DNA from: Gracilibacillus oryzae
GTDB taxonomy: Bacteria > Bacillota > Bacilli > Bacillales > Amphibacillaceae
Assembly (NCBI RefSeq): GCF_009498735.1
Contig: NZ_ML762424.1
Coordinates: 92,619 to 156,618, forward strand
DNA length: 64,000 bases
Direction of reading: 5' to 3'
Shown here: positions 18,980 through 28,766 of the stretch, one piece after another
Layout of the letters: each line of letters opens with the position of its first letter
How positions within the stretch are numbered: position 1 is the first letter of the stretch
The notes under the pieces: generated by a model
Told to the model about the DNA's origin: nothing
The model's database searches: none
Seen by the model: only the letters and a program-made list of their open reading frames with translations
Translations under genes and position numbers: made by a program

Positions 18980-21550
18980 TCACTTTTTTAGCTTAATAAT
19001 ACTTTTTTGCCAGCCCTTATCAGGCAAGGAATCCTTTAATAATTCCAGGCAGACGATCGTATTAATGGACCATTGCGAAATAGTGTTAGTTGTTATCCAG
19101 GAAATTTCATTGATTGACTTCCAGGTTGTTATTTGTTGAGCTTTAATGGGAAGTGGGGTATGGCTGTATTCCAGATTAAGTAATAATTCCCATGCCTTTT
19201 CTGACATTTTTTGATCGTTATTCCGATTGGCACTGTACGCAACCATCGCAGAAGCAAACATTGGCCAATTAAAAAACTTATCTTGCAATGCATTATTACT
19301 TCTGTCTCGCTTTTCCTGATCAGATAGGGAATAAAACTCACCAAATTCTGCAATCATATCTTTCCATTCCTCGTCATCCAAGAGTTCTGCCAGTTCCATC
19401 CATACTTGTGGTGCACCAAACGCTATAATCATATGATATCCGCCTTCATTGCCATCTCCCATATGATATAAATGGGATGTCTTTGGATCATATCCATAGG
19501 TCGGCCCTGACAGCAAGCGGTATGGCATTTTTTTCAGATCATTTATGCCTGTTTTGATCTTTTCCAAATATAGAGGATTTTTCGTCCGCTCCCATTCACA
19601 TAGCCAGTTAGAAGAAAAAGCTGCCCAGTCCGGTCCCACTCTTGTATGTGTTGGATATTCATCTTTCGGGTAAAATTCTCTCATAGGATCAAGTCCCACT
19701 GTCGCTTCATCAGCATCCCTTACACTTGTTAAGACCTCACCAGTTCGTTCGTCTGCTGTTAAATAGAAATAAAATTTATATAAATTAGCCATACTGATCC
19801 GAGCTTCCTTGCAGCCACAACCCCAGTGACTAACATTATGCCTTGATCCAAGTCCCTTGTATTCCCCAAGATGATAGCAGTCTACTTCACTATTGTGTCT
19901 TGTCATCGCTTCCGCTAAATGAAATATTTCTGCCTTGCCTGTTCGCAGAAAGCTGTACCATAACCAGATATTTGGCGCGAGTTCTGTATTCTGCCATGCA
20001 TATCCTCCAACATCATAACACCACTGGTGCCTTACTGGATCATATGTATGCATCACATCTCCGTAATTCCAGAAACCATACCAGCTCCGCTGTTCGATTT
20101 CCTTTTGGTAGAAATCAAAAGCATTATCAAGCTGCTGTTCCAAAAATGATGTGAAGTCACTTCGATAATCTGGCATACTCCATATTCCTAGTGTCTTCGT
20201 CTGATGGTAATATTCCGGTTCACATACAAGTAATTTGGTGTTCTGCCAATCGATTGTTTTATCATACATTTTTTCCGTCGTCGGGGCAGAGTCAAAAAAA
20301 GAAACAATTAATTCATTTGTATTCGCTATTCCTATTGGTGTTGCGCGCATTTCGTCAAAACCTTCATATGCACTTAATACATGGGTATCATTGCTGTAAT
20401 GTCTCAGATCCATTGCTTCACTGTCTGGTGACCAGAGCCAGATCGTTATGTTCGATTCCTCTTTGTTTAATCCATTTACTTCAAGCGAACTCGGGAATTT
20501 CTGCCAGAACTTTCTTTGGCAGACAGCAATCCCGCCATCTACACCGCCAGCATACAATGTACCTTTCGAACGGTTACCATGCATGACTTCAACCCACGAG
20601 TTGTTATTATCACAACGTTTTAATACTTTAAAATGGTTTGCACTATCCTGAACCATTTTAAAGTCATTCCATATTGCGTTTGTCTGCACATGTTTCTTCA
20701 AATCCGGCATTTCGTCTAAATCTATTGTCTGATTAGCAATCTGCTTCTCAAATAATCCATCGGTGTTTCGATACCTTCGCGTTAGGATCAGTTGTCCAGG
20801 CTCACTGTAGATTCCTTCATCACTAGCCAATTGAACATGACGATTCCAGGGATCTCCGCTGAATCTTGCTTTTAGTTTTAATCCTAATCCTTTGATAAAA
20901 TATTTCTCCGGATCACTATCATGGATCATCGTGTAAGTCACTTTTATATCAGCTATTTGATGGAAAAAGTACAACCTTAATATAAACGGTAAAAATCGCT
21001 CTTCATCGTCTGAATAATGTGCACCTTCCAACCTGATCACTGTCCGGATATTTCCTTTATTCTCTATCTGTGCATCCTCAATTCTTCCCTGCACATTTGT
21101 ATAAGTATTAACATGTTTATTCTTCATTTTTTCTCTTTGTTCTATTGTTGTTTCTAAGAACGCCTGGTATTTCTGCTGATTTTTGTTTGTTTCAAAGATT
21201 ATCTCCCCCTTTTTAGGAATATAGCATTCCAGTTTATTATTATTTACAAAGAATCCCTTTTCATTTTCTTTAATCAGTAGACCCTCGGATTCTGATACAT
21301 TTCTTTCAGTTGTAATTGCTGCCTTTTCTTCATTTTGCAGGTTGGCTGAATGCGCTGTCCATTTCACACTGCCATCAGGCCAATAAGCAAGTGGCCATGT
21401 TTGTACAGGAATTGAATTCTCTGCTTCATTTTCTAAACTTATGGAATCCGTACTATCGAGCTGCCCTTTCTGCCAAGGCACACCCCATGTAATATTCGTC
21501 AGATTTTCAGGTTTTTCCTCTAACCATTTTAAATTTACTTTCAATCTCAA
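18980..21550 (-). CDS. YetA-like exo-rhamnogalacturonan lyase family protein (PL26-type)
   Basis: The protein of about 856 residues resembles Bacillus YetA and the PcRGLX family of exo-acting rhamnogalacturonan lyases: an N-terminal beta domain (opening with NITWGVPWQKGQL and WPDGSVKW), then a long alpha/alpha barrel region from about 470 on, rich in Trp, Tyr and His (HQWCYDVGGYAWQNTELAPN, NVSHWGCGCKEARISM). It lacks a signal peptide, so it should act on imported oligomers, releasing unsaturated disaccharides from rhamnogalacturonan ends. Start codons are uncertain: TTG 21550 or TTG 21544 fit the AAAGG ribosome site better than the more distal ones. Activity is inferred from family and context. 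Confidence 0.8.
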   Translation of the reverse strand: MRLKVNLKWLEEKPENLTNITWGVPWQKGQLDSTDSISLENEAENSIPVQTWPLAYWPDGSVKWTAHSANLQNEEKAAITTERNVSESEGLLIKENEKGFFVNNNKLECYIPKKGEIIFETNKNQQKYQAFLETTIEQREKMKNKHVNTYTNVQGRIEDAQIENKGNIRTVIRLEGAHYSDDEERFLPFILRLYFFHQIADIKVTYTMIHDSDPEKYFIKGLGLKLKARFSGDPWNRHVQLASDEGIYSEPGQLILTRRYRNTDGLFEKQIANQTIDLDEMPDLKKHVQTNAIWNDFKMVQDSANHFKVLKRCDNNNSWVEVMHGNRSKGTLYAGGVDGGIAVCQRKFWQKFPSSLEVNGLNKEESNITIWLWSPDSEAMDLRHYSNDTHVLSAYEGFDEMRATPIGIANTNELIVSFFDSAPTTEKMYDKTIDWQNTKLLVCEPEYYHQTKTLGIWSMPDYRSDFTSFLEQQLDNAFDFYQKEIEQRSWYGFWNYGDVMHTYDPVRHQWCYDVGGYAWQNTELAPNIWLWYSFLRTGKAEIFHLAEAMTRHNSEVDCYHLGEYKGLGSRHNVSHWGCGCKEARISMANLYKFYFYLTADERTGEVLTSVRDADEATVGLDPMREFYPKDEYPTHTRVGPDWAAFSSNWLCEWERTKNPLYLEKIKTGINDLKKMPYRLLSGPTYGYDPKTSHLYHMGDGNEGGYHMIIAFGAPQVWMELAELLDDEEWKDMIAEFGEFYSLSDQEKRDRSNNALQDKFFNWPMFASAMVAYSANRNNDQKMSEKAWELLLNLEYSHTPLPIKAQQITTWKSINEISWITTNTISQWSINTIVCLELLKDSLPDKGWQKSIIKLKK

Positions 21551-21630
21551 CATCCCTTTCTGATAGAATATCAAATATGGAAATTCCCCATACTGTCAGC
21601 AGTACGGGGAATGGATCAAAGGTTAATAGT

Positions 21631-22257
21631 TTAATAACTTTTCATCAGGCTGCTTATGTGATTTGCTAAGATCTTTGCAATTTGGCTGGCACCTTTTTCA
21701 GTAAAATGAGTATGATCTGTGCCATTAACATCAACCATATAATAGGTTTTCGCTTCTTCAAAACCTGCATTTTTCAGGTGGTTAATAGAATGCTGCATCA
21801 AATCAATTACAGGACACTGCTCTTCCTCCCCAACCTCTTTCATCGCATTACAATAATCCCCAAAGTCTGCCAGAAATTCGCCAGAAACGTAATGCAGGCG
21901 CGCAACAGGGGTGATTAGGACAGGAGCGGCGTGATTCTTTCTTGCTGTATGGATATATTGTTTTAAGTATTGCTTATAATCTCGATACGGTTCGGTATAG
22001 CGTTCCGGTTTATCTTTTGTAGAATCATTATGACCCATCTGGATTAATAGAAAGTCGCCTTCTTTCATTGTCTTTTCTATTACCGATAATCGTCCTTCTT
22101 CAATAAATGTTCTTGAACTTCTGCCACCTATTGCATGATTACTAATTTGATACGCTGGTAAGTATTCTTGTAAGAATTGGCCCCACCCAGCTTGAGGAGC
22201 ATCTTTCTCCTCATAGGATTGACACGTAGAATCACTCGCTAAAAATAATGTTGTCAT
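21631..22257 (-). CDS. rhgT: Rhamnogalacturonan acetylesterase (SGNH hydrolase, CE12)
   Basis: The 208-residue protein has the SGNH motifs in order: block I as LASDST (catalytic Ser), the oxyanion Gly in IGGRSSRTF, GHND (Asn), and a C-terminal DHTHF with the catalytic Asp-His pair. This set is typical of RhgT/YesT-type enzymes that remove acetyl groups from galacturonic acid residues. It has no signal peptide, so it deacetylates imported oligomers before lyase action. The ATG overlaps the stop of the glycosidase gene upstream (TGATG), so the two are coupled. Confidence 0.9.
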   Translation of the reverse strand: MTTLFLASDSTCQSYEEKDAPQAGWGQFLQEYLPAYQISNHAIGGRSSRTFIEEGRLSVIEKTMKEGDFLLIQMGHNDSTKDKPERYTEPYRDYKQYLKQYIHTARKNHAAPVLITPVARLHYVSGEFLADFGDYCNAMKEVGEEEQCPVIDLMQHSINHLKNAGFEEAKTYYMVDVNGTDHTHFTEKGASQIAKILANHISSLMKSY

Positions 22258-24773
22258 CACTGTCCATTCCTTTTCATCTTTTTTTGGTATCCAAAAAGTC
22301 TGACAGGACCAATTAATCCTGATGGCAATAACTGTTTATCCATTTTATTAGCACTGTTATTTGTTATCCTGACAATAAAAGAATTTTCTCCTTTTTGGAC
22401 TTTTTCTCCAGAAATTGTAACCCGATAAGGTGCCCACATCTTTACATTTGATTCTTCAGACCAGATTACTTCCGCGATTTCATATACTTCGCCTAAGTCA
22501 ATGACCACTTCATCCAATTCTGGTCCTTGATAATTAAAATTAAACTGATAATCCAGTGAACCGGAGAAATGACACAAGTCTTCCAATTCTGACCAGTCAC
22601 TTAAGCTATTTTTATTCCAGTAATCATTCTCTGCAGATGGCTGCACGTTAAGATCCAGTTCTGCCACCTTTATTAATTCTTCCTGTTGATTCTCTGAATT
22701 AATACCTGCTTCTGTATACCATATTCTCGATTCACGAGAGGAAAGTTCCAGCAAATACTCGCCTTGATCGTTTTTTGTCAGCCTACGTCTGGTTCCTGTC
22801 CATGGATTCCATTCTTCAACAGGGAAAGGTTCTTTCAATTTCACTTTTCTTTGACAGGAAGTCTCTCCTTCATTTGTCATAAAGTAAAATTGTTTACCGG
22901 ATTTCTTTAACTTTGTTATCCGGAGATCAGAAGCAGACTCCGTAATTTCAAAATAACGATATGGCAGAAAATGCTCATTCATTTCAGTTTCTTCTTCTGG
23001 TGATAAGCAGGTGGCATTATTTATCTTCTTCTCATCATTACCTGTTACCAAATATACTTTTCCGCCGTTCGCTGCAAATTGCTGTATTATCTGTTCAACT
23101 TTAGGATGAAAATCAGCTAGATCCATATTATCAATTACGAAAGCATGATAGATTTGTTTGCCGATGGATAATTGATCTCCATTGATCGTGACTTTATCCA
23201 TACTGAACAAGGATTCGTGCAAATAATTGAACTCAATCTGATTTTGATGAAAATATTTCGCCATCTTCCATGGCAAATGACTGTCTTGAGCCAGGACCGC
23301 TATATCAGCCTGATTCACACTATCTGTCATTAACCAGCTGACTCTTTTAATGTATGTACTGAAATAATGATAGTATTGCCACCATACATTGTTTGGCCCA
23401 ACATCCGGCGGACGTTCATGGCTTCTTTCTCTTCCTTCCACACTGTAATAAAAGGCATGTGGGCAAAATAAGTTAACTCCTCTTACCGCTAACCAATCGG
23501 TGTACCATTTCATATCAGATGCCGACAGATTCCAGCCGTTGTCTTTCCCGCAAACACCAAGATATTCATTCAAATTACGTCTCCGATTAAAATGCCTCGC
23601 AGCATCAGCGCCGCATTTTCCTGCAGTTGCATGCTGGCCGGCCAATCCCTTTTCATCTTCTGGAGCAACCCATCTCCAAACAACATCCTGGCCAGGAATG
23701 GTGAAAGGATGAAGCAACCCAATGTCATCACTCTTAGCCGGATGTCCTGTTAGATACAGATGATTCTTCTCACACCACTCGCTGATGGGAACATAATACG
23801 TTTCTAACATTCTTTTGTTCAACGCTTTTTCATAAAGCTTTCGCAAACGGTCTGTTTTTTCCCCAACAGAAAAAAACAACCCCGGCAAATCTTCAATATG
23901 CAAGCCTTTCTGATATAGAAATCTCTCAAACTGATTGGTCCAGGCAATACCACCTTTTCTTGCATTTCGCCCTGTAATATCAGGTTCATCTGTAAACATG
24001 GCAAATATCGTATTGCCAAAATAATCGCCTACTGCTTCTTTATAGCTCTCATGTGTTAATCCAATAAATGTATTAACAGCCTCAGGATTTAACAGGTCAG
24101 CTGAACGTGGAGCCTCAGACTGTCCATCATCCTGATCTGCATGTATGCCGCGAATCGTTCCATATGTGTACTTCTCGATTAAGACGATACATTCGTAATT
24201 TTCCTTATCTCTTTGTTTTACCTGAAAATACTGATCAATCACTTCTTTAGTAATAAAAACCGTATTATCACTCACTTCAATGATTTGAGCATTTAATGGA
24301 TAGAGACAGCTTATCTGCTCTGGAATATACGTTTTATCATCTTGTTTCTCTGCTAAGTAAATGGCAACTATTCGATCATCTTCTTCCAAAGATAAAGAAA
24401 CTGGCTGATCCAAATCATTGATAACTTGTGCATATAATCCCCTGCTGGCATATTTGCGGTTTTTTTGCACAACTTTTCCATTGGCCGCACCTGATGGATA
24501 CATTGCTTCATCATATAATATTACGTGCATGTTTCGTTGATGGGCTTCTTTTACAGCAAACTTTACATATTCCATAAATTCAGTTGATAAGTATTCTGTG
24601 TCTTTTGGTATCCCAATTCTTGGATGTAAGACAAATCCTTCTACACCTTTTTGCTGAAAGTCTTCTATCTGTGATCGTAAGGTTTCTTTATCAAGCTGAT
24701 CATTCCAAAACCAGAACGGCATTGGCGAAAATTCAGAAGCTGGATTCAAAAATTGTTGATATAACGAGTCCAT
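22257..24773 (-). CDS. GH106-like glycoside hydrolase (probable alpha-L-rhamnosidase)
   Basis: The 838-residue cytoplasmic protein starts with a TIM-barrel pattern seen in family 106 and related enzymes: SPMPFWFWNDQLD, VEGFVLHPRIG, ILYDEAMYPSG, MFTDEPDITG. A C-terminal part with a galactose-binding-like beta domain (about 690-830) contains WAPYRVTISG. GH106 enzymes remove L-rhamnose from the non-reducing end of pectic fragments, which fits the locus. Glu/Asp of DEAMYP and DEPD are plausible catalytic residues, but I cannot fix them. The start is ATG 24773, with AGGGAG ahead of it. It shares a TGATG overlap with the esterase gene. Confidence 0.75.
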   Translation of the reverse strand: MDSLYQQFLNPASEFSPMPFWFWNDQLDKETLRSQIEDFQQKGVEGFVLHPRIGIPKDTEYLSTEFMEYVKFAVKEAHQRNMHVILYDEAMYPSGAANGKVVQKNRKYASRGLYAQVINDLDQPVSLSLEEDDRIVAIYLAEKQDDKTYIPEQISCLYPLNAQIIEVSDNTVFITKEVIDQYFQVKQRDKENYECIVLIEKYTYGTIRGIHADQDDGQSEAPRSADLLNPEAVNTFIGLTHESYKEAVGDYFGNTIFAMFTDEPDITGRNARKGGIAWTNQFERFLYQKGLHIEDLPGLFFSVGEKTDRLRKLYEKALNKRMLETYYVPISEWCEKNHLYLTGHPAKSDDIGLLHPFTIPGQDVVWRWVAPEDEKGLAGQHATAGKCGADAARHFNRRRNLNEYLGVCGKDNGWNLSASDMKWYTDWLAVRGVNLFCPHAFYYSVEGRERSHERPPDVGPNNVWWQYYHYFSTYIKRVSWLMTDSVNQADIAVLAQDSHLPWKMAKYFHQNQIEFNYLHESLFSMDKVTINGDQLSIGKQIYHAFVIDNMDLADFHPKVEQIIQQFAANGGKVYLVTGNDEKKINNATCLSPEEETEMNEHFLPYRYFEITESASDLRITKLKKSGKQFYFMTNEGETSCQRKVKLKEPFPVEEWNPWTGTRRRLTKNDQGEYLLELSSRESRIWYTEAGINSENQQEELIKVAELDLNVQPSAENDYWNKNSLSDWSELEDLCHFSGSLDYQFNFNYQGPELDEVVIDLGEVYEIAEVIWSEESNVKMWAPYRVTISGEKVQKGENSFIVRITNNSANKMDKQLLPSGLIGPVRLFGYQKKMKRNGQ

Positions 24774-24785
24774 TTTACTCACTCC

Positions 24786-27131
24786 CTATGAATTGCTTGC
24801 TCTCGATTTACGGTATTGACTTGGAGGCAATCCTACGTGTTTTTTAAATATCCGATTAAAGTAACTGTGTCTGTAACCTACTTGTTCAGAAATTTCATTA
24901 ATTTTCATGTTTGTCTGTAATAACAGTTCTTTTGCTTTATCCATTCTTACTTTTGTTAAATAATCAATAAAATTAGTTCCGTGAATCTTTTTAAAAGCCT
25001 TACTTAATGTATATGGAGTAATGCCAGCATATTCTGCACAGCTTTCCAAAGATATATCTTCCATATAATTCTCTTCAATATACAGGACTACCTGATCTAT
25101 AATCAGTTTCATTTCCATATTGGTATGATCTTCAAGATAAGTGATATATGGCTCAATCACCTGCTCCATTAACCATCTAATAACCCACTCAATTTCTCTC
25201 AGCTGTGATAATTCTTCATACATATTCCGCCCTTTGTACAATAAGACCGGATCCACTCCAGATAATAAAATTTCATGCTGAATTGTACTGTATAATTGCA
25301 TCATACCTGATTGGACACTAACCTCTTTTTTGCTGTTATCCAGTAATTCATCAAAAAACTGACGGATCAGCTCCTCCGCTTCCTTAATCCTTCCTCTTCT
25401 AATACATTGAATAATCTCTTTTTCTGTTTCAAACGGGTAGTAGAGTGTTTGTCCATTCATTTCTTTCTCCACTTCATTCAGCATAAGAATCTGATTCTGA
25501 TTATTAAAATCTCTCAACCTTCTCGCCTTTCCTATTTCATCAAACAAAAAGGATATATCCTTAATTTTCGACTTTTGAGAGCTGATCGTAATCGTTACAT
25601 ATCTTGATAAGACACGGTTTATTGCTGTTGTTATATCATTTGCAAGCTGATTTAAATGATTAGACAGATTAGAAAAATCGTTAGGAACGATTAAGAAAAT
25701 GCTTGCTGTCATATCATATTGATTAAGGACAGTATACTGATCCATATACTCTCTTGTGATGTCATCCGCAATATTTGCCATGGCAAATGCAATTAAACTG
25801 TCATCCTCATACGTGCGCTTTGAGCTGTTGATAAGCCCTGTCAGTTGGATATCTATTAATATGAAAGAATGGTCATCAACATTCCAACGGTAATTTTCCA
25901 TTCTTCTTTTTAAAGCATTTTCATCGAAATCATATAAGTATCCCTTTGTTAACTGTATTAAGAAATTATGTCTCAACTGGGGAATTTGACGAGTGATTCG
26001 TTTCTCTAATTGTTCACTCACAGATGTCAATGTATCCAGCCTGTCACGTATCTGTTTAAATTCATCTTTCGTCCCTTTGTTTGCTGAATTGCTAGCTGGT
26101 ATAAAGCTGCTGGCTAAATTCTTCACAGGCTGATATAAACGATTGGATGCAAACCATGTCAGAAAAAAGGCCAATCCCAATACAATCAGACTTGCAATCA
26201 AAATGACTTTAGAAATGGTTACAATTGGTGTTGTAATTGCTGAAATTGGTGCAGCAGACACATATGTCCACTCTGAACCAATACGGTCAAATGTACCGTA
26301 GGAAACAGAGTAAGTAGTGTTATTCCAATCTAATTGAAACGACCGGTCTGCTGGATTATTACTTGTAATATAAGAAATTAACTGCTCTGTGAAACTACCG
26401 CTTCCCGAACTTTCTGTTGAAACTAATACTTCATTATTTTCGCTCATTAATAAGGTGACACCATTACTGTATGGTGTAAGAGTTTCCAGTGAACGCACGA
26501 GACTCTTGTTATCAATTGATACAACGATCGCGCCAAAAGGGTTGCTAGTTACACCTGGTATTTGGTGTGTCAGGACAAGTTTGCTGCTGTATTCTGTATT
26601 TTCATAAAAATTATTGGTATGATTCCATGTGATGTTATTAGTCTGTTCTAACAAGGAATGGTAGGCTTCTTGTTTTGCTTGTTCATCAATATGCTGAATA
26701 TATGGAGTAAATAGTACCGGGCCATTCTCTGTTTCAACATAAAGATCCACTTTATTAATAAGTGGCTGACTTCCTTCCAGTATCATCAGCTTTTGCATTA
26801 TTTCTTCTGTTGTCTGGAATTCATAAACAAAATCGGTTGTAATCAGTTGATAGTTAAATGTTGGCTCAAACGCCCAATATGTAAGTGATTCTTCTAAATA
26901 ACTAAATTGTTCATCAATATGTTTTGCTCGCTCATCAATCTCTTCTAAATGGACCTTTCTCAATTCATTTTCTGTTGAATGTAAACCAAATGTATAAATA
27001 GCAATTGCCGAAATGATACCTGGTATGGATGTAATAAACAGGATTAACAGAAAACTCTTTCTAAAGAAATTGCTTTGCCAGCGTAATGAAAACCAATGAA
27101 CTACCTTGGAAATTTTTTGCTTAATTTTCAT
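24786..27131 (-). CDS. yesS: Membrane AraC-family regulator, YesS-like
   Basis: The 781-residue protein has a membrane helix at about 28-48, an extracellular dCache-like sensor (about 50-295), a second helix at about 300-322, a linker with a GGDEF-like relic, and an AraC HTH pair at the C-terminus (SLESCAEYAGITPYTLSKAF and GYRHSYFNRIFKKHVGL). Bacillus YesS has the same build and activates the rhamnogalacturonan genes. The sensor probably detects pectic fragments outside the cell or through the binding protein. The true start is ATG 27131, because GGGAGGTG lies just upstream and covers the more distal GTG. The glycosidase gene follows after only 12 bases. Confidence 0.88.
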   Translation of the reverse strand: MKIKQKISKVVHWFSLRWQSNFFRKSFLLILFITSIPGIISAIAIYTFGLHSTENELRKVHLEEIDERAKHIDEQFSYLEESLTYWAFEPTFNYQLITTDFVYEFQTTEEIMQKLMILEGSQPLINKVDLYVETENGPVLFTPYIQHIDEQAKQEAYHSLLEQTNNITWNHTNNFYENTEYSSKLVLTHQIPGVTSNPFGAIVVSIDNKSLVRSLETLTPYSNGVTLLMSENNEVLVSTESSGSGSFTEQLISYITSNNPADRSFQLDWNNTTYSVSYGTFDRIGSEWTYVSAAPISAITTPIVTISKVILIASLIVLGLAFFLTWFASNRLYQPVKNLASSFIPASNSANKGTKDEFKQIRDRLDTLTSVSEQLEKRITRQIPQLRHNFLIQLTKGYLYDFDENALKRRMENYRWNVDDHSFILIDIQLTGLINSSKRTYEDDSLIAFAMANIADDITREYMDQYTVLNQYDMTASIFLIVPNDFSNLSNHLNQLANDITTAINRVLSRYVTITISSQKSKIKDISFLFDEIGKARRLRDFNNQNQILMLNEVEKEMNGQTLYYPFETEKEIIQCIRRGRIKEAEELIRQFFDELLDNSKKEVSVQSGMMQLYSTIQHEILLSGVDPVLLYKGRNMYEELSQLREIEWVIRWLMEQVIEPYITYLEDHTNMEMKLIIDQVVLYIEENYMEDISLESCAEYAGITPYTLSKAFKKIHGTNFIDYLTKVRMDKAKELLLQTNMKINEISEQVGYRHSYFNRIFKKHVGLPPSQYRKSRASNS

Positions 27132-27581
27132 ATTCTTCACCTCCCAAAATCTATGTTACCACAAATGTAAGCACTTTCACAATTTGCGAGGGAAAAATTG
27201 AAGAACAAAGTTTTCCTAAACCACCTCCAAACTATAATAGTACTATATATTCTTTTAACTTTTCCTTCAATCATAATTTTTTGTAAATATTTTTTTGTCA
27301 TGATTTCTACTCCCATACTTTTATGCGAAACTAACACATTTTTGCAGATAAACTGTTAATGTCAACAGAACAAGGGAGACTGTGATATTCAGGCGTTTTC
27401 TATTAGTGAAATTTTGATCAGTGGGGATATGGAGACTGGTAAGCGATACTAAATCATTTTATGGTGTCAGGAAGCAATGTATTCGCCCAGAACAATCAAT
27501 ATGGTAAGTGACTGTTCTGAGCTTTAATTAATAAGTATGAGCTTTACATATGCAATACTTTATTCATCTTCAATTTAATAA
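27132..27581. other. 450-base intergenic region upstream of yesS
   Basis: Apart from the cre-like site, I see one hairpin at 27488-27519 (CAGAACAATCA with TGACTGTTCTG, one mismatch) lacking a T tract. The rest is AT-rich without an open frame longer than a few dozen codons that resembles a protein. It should contain the yesS promoter and the 3' end of the dehydrogenase transcript. Confidence 0.4.
27166..27179 (-). promoter_or_regulatory. cre-like site upstream of yesS
   Basis: TGAAAGTGCTTACA on the minus strand is a near-palindromic cre with CG changed to TG in the centre. It is 35 bases before the start codon, a place where CcpA would block transcription. Confidence 0.4.
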
Positions 27582-28745
27582 TCAGTGGGACTTCTCCACA
27601 TCAAGTGTTACATTCGTAACTTCTTCTTTTTGAAAAGTGGACAGTCTAATTTTCTCACGCAGTTTTTCCAGATATAAGTCTGGGTCTACTGGTAATTCAA
27701 CCATTTCCCCTAGCCATGCAGATAGATAAATAGCGTTCGATATCTCTAATCCCTTAATTCCTTCAATTCCCGGAGCAAGTAATGGAGTGCCATTTTGAAT
27801 AGCATCAATCCAGTTTTGCAGTACTCCTAAATGACCTGGATAATCCCCTGTAACCGGGATTTCAATTTCCCAGCATTCCGGCCTGCCGAATCCTGTTTTG
27901 TCTACTTTATTAAATTCACGCTCTGATTCAGTTAAACGGAAGAAAGTTAGTTTATTATTTTCTACCACAATTTTCCCACGGTCACCTGTGATTTCAAACC
28001 GGTTCGTACCAGGCGCTTCACCTGTTGAAGTAATAAACACTCCTGTCGCACCATTTTCATACTCAACGTATGCCGTAACATCATCTTCCACTTCAATATC
28101 ATGATATTTCCCCAAACTGGCAAATGCGCGAACTTTTTTCGGCATAAGACCAGTTGTCCATTGCCACAGGTCTAATTGATGTGGCGCCTGATTTAACAAC
28201 ACACCTCCACCTTCTCCGTCCCATGTTGCTCTCCATTTACTTGAATCATAATAGCTTTGCGAACGATACCAGTCTGTTATTATCCAGTTTGTTCTTCTGA
28301 TTTCTCCTAGTTCACCAGAGTGAATCATTTTGCGTAATTTCTGAAATAATGGATTCGTACGCTGATTATACATCATACTAAAAACAACATCGCTCTCCAT
28401 TGCCAGATCATTCATTTCTTTTACATTTTTTGCATACGTACCAGCTGGTTTCTCAAGCATGACATGAATTCCTTTGGCAAATGCAATCATTGCGGTTGTC
28501 GGATGGAAGTAATGTGGTGTAGCGATAATAATTGCATCAATGTCAGCTTCGTTTAAAAATTTGTCTTCATCCTGATATATTTCAATTTCATTAGTCAGGT
28601 TATTTTTCGCCCATTCAAGCTGCTGTTCTGATGCATCACAAACTGCTGTTAAAATTGCTCCTTTTACATCCCCTTGATTTAAATTTTTCGCATGAGAACG
28701 TCCCATATTACCAATACCGATTACACCGACTTTAACTAAACTCAT
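27582..28745 (-). CDS. Gfo/Idh/MocA family NAD(P)-dependent oxidoreductase
   Basis: The 387-residue protein has an N-terminal Rossmann fold (VKVGVIGIGNMGRSHAKNL), the family mark MLEKPAGTYAKN near residue 99, and a C-terminal alpha/beta domain. The HQLDLWQWTTGL stretch supplies the active-site His. The family oxidises or reduces sugars, inositols and sugar acids. Together with the isomerase-fold protein encoded 21 bases upstream it looks like a two-gene sugar-conversion unit, possibly for galacturonate- or rhamnose-derived products. The exact substrate cannot be told from sequence. Confidence 0.9.
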   Translation of the reverse strand: MSLVKVGVIGIGNMGRSHAKNLNQGDVKGAILTAVCDASEQQLEWAKNNLTNEIEIYQDEDKFLNEADIDAIIIATPHYFHPTTAMIAFAKGIHVMLEKPAGTYAKNVKEMNDLAMESDVVFSMMYNQRTNPLFQKLRKMIHSGELGEIRRTNWIITDWYRSQSYYDSSKWRATWDGEGGGVLLNQAPHQLDLWQWTTGLMPKKVRAFASLGKYHDIEVEDDVTAYVEYENGATGVFITSTGEAPGTNRFEITGDRGKIVVENNKLTFFRLTESEREFNKVDKTGFGRPECWEIEIPVTGDYPGHLGVLQNWIDAIQNGTPLLAPGIEGIKGLEISNAIYLSAWLGEMVELPVDPDLYLEKLREKIRLSTFQKEEVTNVTLDVEKSH

Positions 28746-28766
28746 CTATACTCACTTCCTAACGAT

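Noticed and set aside
20191-20586. 131-residue plus-strand frame
   Set aside because: It lies opposite the YetA-like gene, has no ribosome site and a composition typical of an antisense shadow.
27488-27519. Terminator for the dehydrogenase gene
   Set aside because: The 11-bp stem has no T tract on either strand and has a 10-base loop; it is reported only as a hairpin.
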